From Kitasatospora setae KM-6054 (GTDB lineage: Bacteria > Actinomycetota > Actinomycetes > Streptomycetales > Streptomycetaceae): a stretch of 64,000 nucleotides of DNA. A model generated the notes under the pieces. That model had not been told where the DNA came from. It ran no database searches and saw only the letters and a list, made by a program, of their open reading frames with translations. Positions 27,301-36,355 of this stretch are shown piece by piece (position 1 is the first letter of the stretch; the number at the start of each line of letters is the position of its first letter). The translations under genes were made by a program, and so were the position numbers. Where the stretch lies: positions 3,348,001 to 3,412,000 of the forward strand of contig NC_016109.1 in NCBI RefSeq assembly GCF_000269985.1, given 5' to 3'.

Positions 27301-30300
27301 GAACATCGGCATAGGTGGTCGTGGCGGCGGGCTTGCCAAGGGCCAGCGAGTCGTACGTCCACTCGATGAGCTTCTTGCTCGCGTCGGTGGTGCTGGTCCC
27401 GTCGTACGAGGCAACCTGGCGACCAAGCAGGTCATAGGTGATGCTGGTCGACTTGCCGCGCGCGTCGGTGGTGGTGGCGGGGTGTCCGGCCTTGTCGTAC
27501 ACCACGGTGGACGTGCCACTGTCCGGGTCCGTCGCACTGGTCTGCTGGCCGAGCAGGTCGTAGGTGTAGGTCCACCGGTGGGCCGGGGTGCTGCTGTCCT
27601 GGACCCAGGTCGGCTTGCCCGTGATGCTGTACCCGTAGGTGGTCGCGTCGTAGACCCCGGTCGGGGTGCCGCCCTTGTACTGCCGTACCTCGACGGCCGC
27701 GCCGGTGGCGTCGGTGAGCGTGGTGGTCGCGTAGCCGCCGGGCGGCGGGGTCGCGTCGGTGCGCTCGGTGCCCGGGTAGGAGGCCGTGCTGCGCCACTGC
27801 TCCTGGCCGTAGGAGATGAACTTGCTGGCGGTGATGCGGCCGAGGCCGTCGTACTCGTTCCAGGTCTGGGTCGGGACCTGCGAGTCCTGCGGCAGGAACA
27901 CGGTCGCGACCGGGCCGGAGTCGGCGTTGTAGTAGGACGGGGTGGACTTGATCTGCCAACCGTGCGAGTCGAAGAACGACTCGGAGATCAGCCGGCCGAC
28001 CTGGCCCTGCACCGGCATCGACTGCGACTGCCGGACGCGCCCGAGGCCGTCGTAGATCTGCAGGCTCTTGGCGTAGGTGCGGTCCTCGCGGATGCTCTCG
28101 CTGGTGACGATCGACGGGGAGGCCGAGCCGTTCAGCGCGTAGGTGAACTTCCGGTTGGGCGCGGTCTTCCGGGTGTCGGTGCTGTTGGGGTCGCGGCCGG
28201 GCAGCCAGACCGCGGTGAGGCGGCCGAGCGCGTCGTAGGTCTCCAGCGTGGTGCGGCCGTTCTCGTCGGTCGCCTTGGTGGGCAGGCCGCGAGCGGGGTC
28301 GACGACGGTGGTGGACTTCCAGCCGAGCGGGTTGGTGACGTCCACTTGGGAGGGCAGTTCACCGGTGGCGGGGGTGTACGCCGTGGTGGTGGTCGCGCCG
28401 TTGGGGTGGGCGGTGTCGGTGCGGTTGGGGTCGGTGGTGGAGACCTGGCGGCCGTAGGCGTCGAACTGCGCCTTGGCGGTGACCCGGTAGTTGGGGCTGT
28501 TGTTGGCGCCGTAGGACTCCAGGACGCGGGTCTCGGTCTGGTCGGCCTTGTCGCCGATCACGCCGAGGGCCTGGCCGTCGTAGTAGGTCAGCGCGTCGGA
28601 GACGGTGTTGGTGGCGTTGGGCGTCTGCGCGCAGGCGCCGGCCAGGGTGAGGATGCGCGAGGGCAGCTCGACCAGGGCCGGGTTGCTGCCCGAGGCGTAC
28701 GTCATCGAGGTGCACTGACGCTGCGGGTAGCCGCTGAGCGTGGTGTCGCCGAGGACGTCCATGGTGACGAGGCGTCCGGCGTGGTCCTCGTCGTAGGTGG
28801 CGCTGCGCTCGGTGGTGCGCCACTGGCCGTTGGACAGCAGTGAGCGGTTCTTGACGTTGGCGGTGTTGATGTAGCGGGCGGTGACCTTGGGCAGGTTGCC
28901 GGTCTGGGTGTGGGTCGAGGTGATCTTGGAGAGCCACGGGGTGGTGAGCTCGCCGCCGATGACCTTGGCGCCCGCGGCGTCCGACTCGTAGTTCTGGGTC
29001 TCGCGGACGAAGCCGGCCAGTTCCTCGACGTCGGTGATGGTGGAGCCCCAGCTGTCGGCGACCTGGCCGCCCATGCCGCGCAGGAAGGTGCTGACCGACT
29101 TGGTGCGGGGGCCGTCCGAGCCGGAGCCCGTCGTGGTGGTGACGGACTGGTAGCCGCGGAAGTTGTCGTAGGTGCGGGTGTCGTCGTCCGCGAACTCGGA
29201 GTCGTTGCGGTGCCAGGCGGCGCCGCCGCCGTAGGCGTACTGCGTCTCCTTCGCCACGGTCGAACTCGTCACCAGCGAGGACTCGACGATCGAGGAGACC
29301 AGGTACTTGTGGAACCAGTCGTCGATCGGCTTGGTGCCGGCCTGCGAGCCCGGCGGGACCCACTTCACCGGCATGCACGCCATGGTGTTCCCGGCCTCGG
29401 AGGCCGGCATGGTGCTGTTGACCCGGGAGCACTCGGCGGGCTTGTAGTTGACGGTGATCCGGCCACCGGTCTCGGTGGTGATCTCCTTCATCCGGGGCCG
29501 GTTGAACTGCGGGGCCGCCGGGACGAGGCCGTCGACCCGGTTGGCCATCTGCATCGCCGTGAACGACACGGCGGGCAGCGGCAGGTCGGCCTGGCCGTTC
29601 TTGCCGGTGCGCTGGATCGAGCTCAGCCACAGCGTCGGCGCGTTGCCGTCACCCGGGTCGGAGAAGACCTGGTTGAGCGCCCAGGAGTCCACCACCCGGG
29701 CCGCGCCGCCCACGTACACGGTGGTCTGAATGCCGGTCAGGCGCTTCGAAGTCCAGAACGACGGGCCGTAGTTGGTGCAGGTACCGGACGAGGTGCAGGC
29801 CTGGTCGAGCGGGGTGTCCGGCCAGGACGACTGGTTGGCCACCACCCGCTGGGCGGTGGTGCAGGTGATCGAGCCGGAGGCGAAGCAGCGCTCCGCCGTC
29901 GTGAAGTCGATCTTCGCCGCGGGGTTGCCCGCGCCCTTGGAGGCGATCTGGTCGGACAGCCGCAGGCCGTACTGGATCGAGGAGACGTTGGAGTACCGGT
30001 CGTACGCGGTGCGGGTGCCGGTGCCGTTGTTCTGGCCGCCGCCGCGCGCGTAGGAGTTGGACTCCTTCGCGTACTGGTACTTGATCAGGTTGCCGTGCAG
30101 GTCGACGATGTAGTCGAGGTTCCACTGCCAGCCCATCTGGCACCACGAGGCCAGGCCGGTCGAGGAGCTGTAGCACGGGTCGCCCGCGTGCGGGTGGTAG
30201 ACCGGCACGGTGTTGACCGAGTTGCTGGCCGGATCGGTGTTGTCACCGCCGGGCAGGTGGTTGGCACCGAAGTAGTACTGGGTGCCGTCGGTCGTGGTGA

Positions 30301-31618
30301 CCTTGAAGCCCTCGCCGTTCCACGCCCCGTTGGCCAGGCCCGTCAGCGGGGTGACCAGGGTCCCGTCGTCGCCCTGCAGCCGCAGCACGCCAGTGGTGTC
30401 GTCCTTGACCAGGACGCCGGAGTGGCCCGCCAGGTTGAGCTGCAGCGACTGCCCCGCCCAGCACTCGTCACCCGACATGTCGATGCCGGCCTTGGCGCAG
30501 GGCTTGTACGAGCGCGAGATCGAGCCGGCCGAGTAGTCCCAGCCGTCACCGACCCAGCCCGACTGCGAGTTGGTCGAGGCGGTGCGACCGTCCACCGACG
30601 AGGAGTCGTAGCCCAGCACCACGCTGGGGGCGGACCCGCCGACCGCGGTCGGCATGTCGAAGGTGTACGAGTACGTGAAGTTGCCGGAGCCGGAACCCGC
30701 GCTCCAGGCCGCCGACGGCGCGATCGCGGTCGCCGCGAACGAACCCGACGAACCCGACGGGGCCGCCTGCGCGGCCAGCACCATCGCGCCCGACGACGCG
30801 ACGGCCGTCTGCTGGACGAACCCGGCCTGCACGACACCGCCGGCCGAAGCGGACGCCGCGGGCGCGGCGGGCGCCTCCGGCAGCTGCACGTCGGCGGTCA
30901 GCAGACCCGACAGCGGGTCGACCGTCGAGGGCACCGGGGTGCTGGTGCGGCACTGCTGGGCGTCCGGCGTGGTGAGCGCGCACTCGGGCAGCAGCACCAG
31001 CCGGGCCCGGTCGGACCACATCGCGTTGCCGGTCAGCGCCTTGACGTCCAGCGAGACCTGGAGCTTGTGGCCGCCCTTCGCGGCACCGCCGGCCCCTTCC
31101 AGCCGGACCACCGGACCGGTCGAACCGGCCGCCTTGGCCTTGCCCTCGTCCAGCAGGTCGACCTTGACCGAGGGCGTGCCCGCGGCCTTGTCCTTGTCCT
31201 TCGCGGTGCCCAGGTCGGTCAGGAACACCGGCAGGTCGCCGGCCTTGACCCTGGCCTTGCCGCCGGCCGCCGGAGCGGCCCCGCCGCCCAGCCGGCGCGC
31301 CGCCTCCTGCTCCGCCGACACGTCCGTGACCTCGACGGTCGCACTGCCGGCCTTCGCCGGAGCCACCGCCGCACGCTTCCACTCCCGCGGCACGCCGCCG
31401 GTGGCGGCCGTCCCGCCCGCGCCGTCCGAGCGCCCGGCCACCGAGTCCGCCTCGTGCAGCGGCGTGGTGGGCGGCACCCAGATCTTCGGCGGCTTCTCGG
31501 CGAACGCCGGCGGCGCACCGACCAGTGCCCCGGTCACCGCCATGAGCGTCAGCAACCCCAGCGCCCTCGACCGGCCTCTCAACCGGTGGCGCGGGGTGCG
31601 TTCACGCTGCTCCCCCAT
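24371..31618 (-). CDS. Secreted RHS/YD-repeat polymorphic toxin with Hint domain and nuclease-like tip
   Basis: A 2415-aa protein predicted to be secreted and to deliver a toxic tip to competitors. Order: signal peptide (cleavage after AFA, near residue 40); a variable N-terminal region with SpvB-like strands; many YD/RHS repeats; the RHS core with YDPATGRFLSVDP and NGYAYANNNPVDHTDPSG near residues 1895-1930; Ala/Glu/Lys-rich coiled segments to about 2140; a pretoxin Hint domain (FPAGTLVRLADG near 2150, THNLTVANLHTYYV-type end, VLVHN-C near 2289); then about 125 aa of tip. The Hint domain should cleave after HN to free the tip. The tip contains SDGDHMRDLQLGGTDTLDNL and ASVNRSLG, with His/Asp/Asn spacing suggestive of an HNH-type nuclease; that assignment is inference. 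GGGGAG precedes the ATG. Confidence 0.9.
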   Translation of the reverse strand: MGEQRERTPRHRLRGRSRALGLLTLMAVTGALVGAPPAFAEKPPKIWVPPTTPLHEADSVAGRSDGAGGTAATGGVPREWKRAAVAPAKAGSATVEVTDVSAEQEAARRLGGGAAPAAGGKARVKAGDLPVFLTDLGTAKDKDKAAGTPSVKVDLLDEGKAKAAGSTGPVVRLEGAGGAAKGGHKLQVSLDVKALTGNAMWSDRARLVLLPECALTTPDAQQCRTSTPVPSTVDPLSGLLTADVQLPEAPAAPAASASAGGVVQAGFVQQTAVASSGAMVLAAQAAPSGSSGSFAATAIAPSAAWSAGSGSGNFTYSYTFDMPTAVGGSAPSVVLGYDSSSVDGRTASTNSQSGWVGDGWDYSAGSISRSYKPCAKAGIDMSGDECWAGQSLQLNLAGHSGVLVKDDTTGVLRLQGDDGTLVTPLTGLANGAWNGEGFKVTTTDGTQYYFGANHLPGGDNTDPASNSVNTVPVYHPHAGDPCYSSSTGLASWCQMGWQWNLDYIVDLHGNLIKYQYAKESNSYARGGGQNNGTGTRTAYDRYSNVSSIQYGLRLSDQIASKGAGNPAAKIDFTTAERCFASGSITCTTAQRVVANQSSWPDTPLDQACTSSGTCTNYGPSFWTSKRLTGIQTTVYVGGAARVVDSWALNQVFSDPGDGNAPTLWLSSIQRTGKNGQADLPLPAVSFTAMQMANRVDGLVPAAPQFNRPRMKEITTETGGRITVNYKPAECSRVNSTMPASEAGNTMACMPVKWVPPGSQAGTKPIDDWFHKYLVSSIVESSLVTSSTVAKETQYAYGGGAAWHRNDSEFADDDTRTYDNFRGYQSVTTTTGSGSDGPRTKSVSTFLRGMGGQVADSWGSTITDVEELAGFVRETQNYESDAAGAKVIGGELTTPWLSKITSTHTQTGNLPKVTARYINTANVKNRSLLSNGQWRTTERSATYDEDHAGRLVTMDVLGDTTLSGYPQRQCTSMTYASGSNPALVELPSRILTLAGACAQTPNATNTVSDALTYYDGQALGVIGDKADQTETRVLESYGANNSPNYRVTAKAQFDAYGRQVSTTDPNRTDTAHPNGATTTTAYTPATGELPSQVDVTNPLGWKSTTVVDPARGLPTKATDENGRTTLETYDALGRLTAVWLPGRDPNSTDTRKTAPNRKFTYALNGSASPSIVTSESIREDRTYAKSLQIYDGLGRVRQSQSMPVQGQVGRLISESFFDSHGWQIKSTPSYYNADSGPVATVFLPQDSQVPTQTWNEYDGLGRITASKFISYGQEQWRSTASYPGTERTDATPPPGGYATTTLTDATGAAVEVRQYKGGTPTGVYDATTYGYSITGKPTWVQDSSTPAHRWTYTYDLLGQQTSATDPDSGTSTVVYDKAGHPATTTDARGKSTSITYDLLGRQVASYDGTSTTDASKKLIEWTYDSLALGKPAATTTYADVPNGTGKVAYVGAVTGYDIGYRPTGMSMTIPSVTGEEKLAKTYTWSKAYSLVLGLNRSNTLPAVGGLAAETVGNSYDVDGNFQTSSGLDYYVQDMQYDAFGRPTRTTVGASGKQVVSTQQYDPGTGNVVQSTLDKQTAATTHVDFTNYTYNKVGSMTSAKTVQDGTSTDLQCFTYDYLGRLSAAWTDKGTTTTAPAPSVQGIGSCTNATEPTAATASARIGGPAPYWQTYSYDLTGNRTKLVQHDTTGAVVNDKQTDQTFAPGPNTATTDPTTGGGTGGPHALLTSKTSSNGTSKVTTSTYDAAGNTTSLTSTSGTKTLTWNNQGKLAKVHDTAAPANDTSYVYDADGNQLVRRVGGKTTINLGTDELTLDTATGKTTATRYYAAPGGLTITRTADDAGATALYYQASDPHGTAGVQLDAANLTVARRPTDPFGNARGTQPGNGVWAGDKGFVGGTIEGTGFTNLGARQYDPATGRFLSVDPVFNGSDPQSWNGYAYANNNPVDHTDPSGTCIPDDKGRCMSAAGWDAYDAGKTGLPQTTGSTTTGTSPKSKAAQDASNEAMRQKQAADEALAKAKQAREELVKQIVDVVGDLIGFNDARDCFTKGDVMGCINTALNFVPWSKVFKAVKVGIKAFKLWREGEKAYDAIRSAERVAKGAEDALSAARKTEKEVAEAEAQAAKQAEADAAKAAEADAAKADSGGSCPLKANSFPAGTLVRLADGSTKPIDQLELGDMVLATDPQTGETRAEPVTDTITGYDDVEFTELTLDRATGGETPTVTSTAHHAYWDETARKWVDALDLKVGDQLQTADRTLATIVATRTYGTPPSTAHNLTVANLHTYYVVAGSTPVLVHNCGTDDTAVHLDLTYKEGWDDAQKVAADGKVAYLDGLAKSEDLVKTDSVRVVKGSAAGRLRKDGQTVPSGSDGDHMRDLQLGGTDTLDNLSPLDASVNRSLGPQIAGRLKNLPNGTRICGVSIS

Positions 31619-31948
31619 ATGAATCTCCCCAGATTATGTGGGACCACGCACAAAAGACGCCCCGTCAGGAAACAGGACGCCACGAATTGCATGCGCGATG
31701 GTCGACACCGAAACTAGAGATCAGCTGGCCGTCAACACCAGCCCCCAGCAGGCAACTTAACCATTCCGTTATTGAACGTGCCAGTCGGCAGGGAACTTTC
31801 TCCCAGCTCTCCCAGAAACCATTCGAAAGATGCGCCTGAGACCGCCCCGGTGGAATTCCGTCGGATATTTCCGGGCGGATTTCCGGGGCGGTGGACCGGG
31901 CCGGGGGCGCGGGCGGCGCCCCCGGCCGGGCTGGTCAGGCTGGTCGGG
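31619..31948. other. Intergenic region upstream of the RHS gene
   Basis: This 330-bp gap holds no convincing gene. It is less GC-rich than its flanks. On the minus strand it contains TTGACG about 110 nt before the RHS start as a possible -35 box, with no clear partner. It also contains AACCATTCCGTTAT (31759-31772), identical to a segment upstream of the lipoprotein at 10.4-11.2 kb, and the terminator of the upstream lectin gene (31899-31927). Confidence 0.5.
31899..31927 (-). terminator. Terminator after the LamG/ricin-lectin gene
   Basis: GGCCGGGGGCGC and its exact complement form a 12-bp stem with a 5-nt loop, 22 nt after the stop of the 1468-aa gene. It implies that the RHS gene has its own promoter. 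Confidence 0.7.
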
Positions 31949-34900
31949 TCAGGCGATCGCCCCCATGCCCCAGCGCTGCGGGTAGGTCTGGTTGCAGTCC
32001 CAGATCTGGAGCTGCGTCCCGTTGGTGAGGGTGCCGTTCGGGATGTCCAGGCAGCGGCCGGACATCGGGTTGTAGAGCGAGCCGTCGGCGCGGTAGAGCC
32101 ACTGCTGGGCGGGGTTGCCGTCGCAGTTCCAGAGCTGGATCTTGGTGCCGTTGCCGGTGACCGCGCCGGTCACGTCGACGCAGCGGCTGAGCACCTTGAT
32201 GGTGCCGTTCGGCTGCGCGGTGGCCTGCTGGGCGGTGCTGGGGTTGCAGTCCCAGAGCTGGATCGCGGTGCCGTTGGCGTCCACGCCGCCGTTGGCGTCC
32301 AGGCACTTGTTGGAGCCGACGCCGGTCGGCAGGTTGGCCATGATCCGGCTGGCGGCGGTGCTCGGGTCGGTCGCGGTGTCGAACACCTCGACGTCGCTGA
32401 CGTTGCCGCTGAACGCGGCGGAGAGCGCACCCGCCTCCTGGGAGTTGCCGATCACCAACTGCCCGCTGTAGCCGAACTTGCCGGCGTGGTAGCTGCTGCC
32501 GGCGAGCACCCCGTTGACGTACAGCGACATGCCGCCGGTGGTGGCGTTGTAGCTGGCGGTCAGCCGGTCCCAGCGGTCCGCCTGGTAGCGGGCGGCGCTG
32601 GTGCTGGCGTCCGCCGTCTGGTGGTAGCTCGGGCCGGCGTTGTCGGTGGTGGCCATGCCGAAGCGCCAGGTACCGTCCTTGTCCGGCCAGAGGATGAACC
32701 CGCTGGAGGTGGCGCCCTTGGTGGACAGCACCGAACCGCTCACACCGGTCGGCTTGGCCCAGACGCTGACGGTGAAGGACTTCGAGGTGTCGACCTTGAC
32801 CTGCTGGGTCTGGCCGACCCCGTAGGAGATCACCGAGGTGGCACCGGCCGCGCCGGTACCGCCGCCGAAGTGCGCGACGGTGGTGCTCCTGCCGTTGACC
32901 GTGTCGGCCGGGAAGGTGACCCCGCTGCCGGCCGTCATCGGGCTCTTGCCGTAGACGTCGGTGACGATGGAGCCGCCGGGGTTGGTGAGCTTCAGCCGGG
33001 CGACCGTGCGGCGGCTGTCGCCCTGGTCGTACGGGGTGGTGGCGAAGCCGTTGACCACGGTGGTGCCGGTGGCGGCGGTGCCGGGCCACACCTTGAGGCG
33101 GTTGGTGGTGTCCAGGGCCCAGAGGTCGGGCAGGCCGTCCTTGGTGGCGTCGCCGCTGGAGCCGATCTGCGGGTAGGCGGAGGCGGTGAACTTCTGGGTG
33201 CCGACGGTGCGGGCCTTGCTGGTCGGGTCGACCAGGTTGCCGAAGTCCAGGCGGCCGGCGGCGTCGAGCTTGATGTCGTAGGCCCGGATGGTGCCGTCGG
33301 TCTTGTCCCGGGTCCACACGGTGGACTGGGCGGTGCCGGAGGCGTTGCCGGGGTTGATCAGCTCGTAGTTGTCCCAGTTCGCGGCCGAGACCTTGACGAC
33401 CGGAGCCGACACGTCGTTGGTGAACAGGGTGCGGTAGAGCCAGAGGTTGCCGTTCTCGACGGTGAGCAGCGCGGTCTGGTCCTGCGGGACCTTGCTCTCG
33501 CCGTTGCTGGCGGGAGCGCCGGTGCGGCCGAGCGCGACCACCTGGGTCAGCTTGCTCCAGTCGTAGGTCCAGTTGGCCGGTTCCGTCTGGGAGACGGTGC
33601 CGTTCGCGCCGACGAAGTCGGGGTAGTCCGGCTTGGCGAGGAGCACCGGCGCCTTGAAGGTGCCGTCGCCGTTGTTCTGGTACAGGTACAGGTTGGAGGC
33701 CAGCGACGTGGTGCCGGAGACCGCGTTGGTCCACACCACGGTGTCGTCCACCGGGGTGGGCGGCTGGCGCAGCGCGCCGAGGTGGGTGGTGCGGACGGTC
33801 AGGCCGGTGGCCGGGTTGCTCTTCCAGGAGGTGCCGCCGGGCGCGAGGCCGACGGGGGCGCCCTGGATGGCGGTCATGTCGCTGTCGAGGCCGATCACCC
33901 GCAGGTTGCCGAGGTCATCCGGGACGAGGACGTCGCCGCGGCCGTCGCCGTCGAGGTCGCCGGGGGCGCCGGCGGCGCTGCTGGCGTCCCAGGGGGCGTA
34001 GAAGGTGTAGGGCAGCGGCTGGCTGTAGTTGCCGGCCACGTCCATCGCCTGCACGTACAGGGTGTTGGTGCCCCAGCGGGGCGGCCGGAAGGTGATGGTG
34101 CCGGTGACGCGCGTGGCGTCGGCGGGGTCGCGGGTCTTCACCACGCCGTCCTTGTTGGCCGTGCCGGTGGCGTCGCAGGACCAGCCGGTGACGGCGGTCG
34201 GGTCGGTGCTCCAGCGCACGCAGGCCACGCCGGAGGCGTTCAGGCCGGACGCGGGCGCCGGGTCGCTGGCGGTGAGGGTGAAGGTGCCGTCCTGGCCGGC
34301 CTTCTTCTTCGGGACGGCGCCGACGGTGCCGCTGGCCGGGAAGTCGGCGGAGGAGATGCCCACCTGCGGCGGGGTCTTGTCGACCCGGAAGTAGCACCAG
34401 GGGGTGTCACCCGAGGTCAGCGAGCCGTCCGTGACGTTCGCCAGCCAGCCGTACTGGTGGCCGTCGGTCAGCCGGTCGACGGAGGCCGTGGCGCTGCCGT
34501 AGCTGCCCGCCCCGGAGCTGCTGGGGTAGGCGTGCCAGGTGCTGTTGTTGTCGTCCCAGATGTGGAAGTTGACGGTGGTGCCGGCGCCGATCGGCGACCA
34601 GGCGCTGGCGTTCAGGTAGACGTACTGGTTGGCGCCGACCCAGCCCGGGTTGTACCAGGCGCTGCCGCCCGGGGTCTGGCAGTCGTTGGCCTGGGTGCCG
34701 AAGGTCGGGTCGTTGGTGAAGCCCGGCTTGGGGGAGGTCCGCGGGTACCAGATGGTCGGCGTGATGTCGTAGACGGTGCTGATGTGCGCGTTGGAGCCGA
34801 TGTGGTGGCGCAGCAGCTTGTCGGTCTCGTTCTCGGCCGAGATGCCGATCGTCCAGTTGGGGATCTTCTCGTTGACGATCTTCTGCATCCACCAGGTGAC

Positions 34901-36355
34901 GTCCCAGCTGATGGTGCCGGTGCCGGTGCCGGTGACGTCGGCGTTGGACGCCCAGGTGCAGCCGGTCATCTTGCCGTTGGTGCCGCAGGGCTGGTTGTTC
35001 CAGGTGGTGGTGCCCTGGAAGGCCGGGGCGCTGTACACGTTCAGCGTCGACTTGGTGCCCGGGGAGGAGGCGTCGACGACGGTGGTGGACAGGGTGGCGC
35101 GGTTGACGGTCGCGGTGCCGTGGCCGCCGCCCTCGAACAGGCCGTCGGGGCTGGGGATCTGGTAGTACGCGCGGTAGCGGCCGTAGCCGGTGCAGTCCGA
35201 GTAGCCGCAGTAGCCGACGCCCAGCGAGCTGAGGGTGTTGACGTTGGCGGTGTCGGGGTGGTTCTCCTGGACCTGCGCGTTGACCGTGGCGCCCTTGTCG
35301 ACGCTGGTCTCGGGGTCGAGGTACCAGGGGCCGGTGCCCTGGCCGAAGGTGGCCGGGTCCGGGGTGAGCACCAGTTCGGTGTCGCTGGCGGTGATCCCGA
35401 TCTCGGAGACCGCGGCGGCGGCGCCGGGCCGTTCGGCGTTCGAGGACTCGGCCGCGGCCTGCGTCTCGGCGGCGCCGGGCGCGGCGAACAGCGACTTGGC
35501 CTGGGCACCACCGGACTTGACCACGGGGGCCGGTGCGGGGACGGGGGTGGAGTCCCACTGGAACGGGGTCGGCGCGTGGAAGCGCGTCTTGCCCTGCGCG
35601 TCCTTGAACGAGACGTTGCCCGCCTCGTCGGTGCCGGCCTTCACGCCGGTGGTCTTCAGCGCGAAGCGCAGGCTCTTGAGCCGGGGGTCGGCGGCGGCCC
35701 GCGCGGTCCTGACCACGATCACGTCGCGCCAGCCGCCGTCCGGACGGGCCGTCACCCGCAGGTCCACGTCGGGCAGCACGGAGGCGTAGGTCGCGGTCGC
35801 GCCGTCCAGGGTCGGCTTCGGCAGCGGGAACGGGGCGCTGATCGCCATCGAGGTGCCGTCGGCCGTGGTGATCTTCGCCAGCGGGCCGTTGCCGCCACCG
35901 GAGAGCACCAGGTCGGAGCCGGTCAGTGCCGGGGTGACGGTGCCGTCGGCGTTGGCGCGCAGGCTCGCGTCGAGGTCCTGCCAGGTGCCGTTGCGCTTGG
36001 TCCGGACGTCCTGGGCGTTGGCCTCGGAGGACAGCGTCCGGCCGTCGGGGTTGGCGAAGACCTCGGTCGTCTCGTTGGTCATCGAGTCGATCCGGACCTG
36101 CTTGCCGGTCTCCTTCGCCCGCTGGAGCGCCGAGCGGATCGCCTTGGTCTGCTCGCTCTCGGCCTGCGGCTGCGCGCCGTCCGCGCTCGCGGTGGACGCC
36201 GGCGCGGGCGTCGGGTCGGCGGCCCAGGCCGCCGGGGAGGAGAGCGCGGTGAGCACGAGCGCCGTGGCCGCGGCCACCGTCGCGCGGCCGAGCACGCCCC
36301 TCCGGTCGGTCCCGACACACCCTGGGCGGCGTCTCGGTGAGGTCGTATCGGACAT
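31949..36355 (-). CDS. Large secreted protein with DNRLRE/VCBS-like, LamG and ricin B-lectin domains
   Basis: The 1468-aa product has an N-terminal signal peptide (TALVLTALSSPAAWA cleavage region). The first third resembles the shell-forming N-terminal part seen in secreted RHS partners. The middle has FG-GAP/VCBS-like repeats with calcium-binding Asp motifs (GDLDGDGRGDVL; GDATKDGLPDLW). Near residues 1130-1310 is a LamG/concanavalin-like fold, and the C-terminus is a ricin-type beta-trefoil with three Q-x-W-like repeats (QLWDC, QLWNC, QIWDC). The lectin would bind glycans, probably on a cell or substrate surface. It precedes the RHS toxin on the same strand. ATG 36355 was chosen because GGAGGGAG lies 12 nt upstream; the frame extends to 36403. 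Confidence 0.82.
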   Translation of the reverse strand: MSDTTSPRRRPGCVGTDRRGVLGRATVAAATALVLTALSSPAAWAADPTPAPASTASADGAQPQAESEQTKAIRSALQRAKETGKQVRIDSMTNETTEVFANPDGRTLSSEANAQDVRTKRNGTWQDLDASLRANADGTVTPALTGSDLVLSGGGNGPLAKITTADGTSMAISAPFPLPKPTLDGATATYASVLPDVDLRVTARPDGGWRDVIVVRTARAAADPRLKSLRFALKTTGVKAGTDEAGNVSFKDAQGKTRFHAPTPFQWDSTPVPAPAPVVKSGGAQAKSLFAAPGAAETQAAAESSNAERPGAAAAVSEIGITASDTELVLTPDPATFGQGTGPWYLDPETSVDKGATVNAQVQENHPDTANVNTLSSLGVGYCGYSDCTGYGRYRAYYQIPSPDGLFEGGGHGTATVNRATLSTTVVDASSPGTKSTLNVYSAPAFQGTTTWNNQPCGTNGKMTGCTWASNADVTGTGTGTISWDVTWWMQKIVNEKIPNWTIGISAENETDKLLRHHIGSNAHISTVYDITPTIWYPRTSPKPGFTNDPTFGTQANDCQTPGGSAWYNPGWVGANQYVYLNASAWSPIGAGTTVNFHIWDDNNSTWHAYPSSSGAGSYGSATASVDRLTDGHQYGWLANVTDGSLTSGDTPWCYFRVDKTPPQVGISSADFPASGTVGAVPKKKAGQDGTFTLTASDPAPASGLNASGVACVRWSTDPTAVTGWSCDATGTANKDGVVKTRDPADATRVTGTITFRPPRWGTNTLYVQAMDVAGNYSQPLPYTFYAPWDASSAAGAPGDLDGDGRGDVLVPDDLGNLRVIGLDSDMTAIQGAPVGLAPGGTSWKSNPATGLTVRTTHLGALRQPPTPVDDTVVWTNAVSGTTSLASNLYLYQNNGDGTFKAPVLLAKPDYPDFVGANGTVSQTEPANWTYDWSKLTQVVALGRTGAPASNGESKVPQDQTALLTVENGNLWLYRTLFTNDVSAPVVKVSAANWDNYELINPGNASGTAQSTVWTRDKTDGTIRAYDIKLDAAGRLDFGNLVDPTSKARTVGTQKFTASAYPQIGSSGDATKDGLPDLWALDTTNRLKVWPGTAATGTTVVNGFATTPYDQGDSRRTVARLKLTNPGGSIVTDVYGKSPMTAGSGVTFPADTVNGRSTTVAHFGGGTGAAGATSVISYGVGQTQQVKVDTSKSFTVSVWAKPTGVSGSVLSTKGATSSGFILWPDKDGTWRFGMATTDNAGPSYHQTADASTSAARYQADRWDRLTASYNATTGGMSLYVNGVLAGSSYHAGKFGYSGQLVIGNSQEAGALSAAFSGNVSDVEVFDTATDPSTAASRIMANLPTGVGSNKCLDANGGVDANGTAIQLWDCNPSTAQQATAQPNGTIKVLSRCVDVTGAVTGNGTKIQLWNCDGNPAQQWLYRADGSLYNPMSGRCLDIPNGTLTNGTQLQIWDCNQTYPQRWGMGAIA

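Noticed and set aside
25271..31717. Two very long plus-strand frames opposite the RHS gene.
   Set aside because: Both are low-complexity shadows; the minus strand carries RHS repeats, the Hint domain and a signal peptide.
31772..36340. A 1522-codon open frame on the plus strand opposite the LamG/ricin-lectin gene.
   Set aside because: The opposite strand encodes a protein with signal peptide and clear domains; the plus frame is a Gly/Val/Ala/Arg-rich shadow caused by GC bias, with no recognisable motif.
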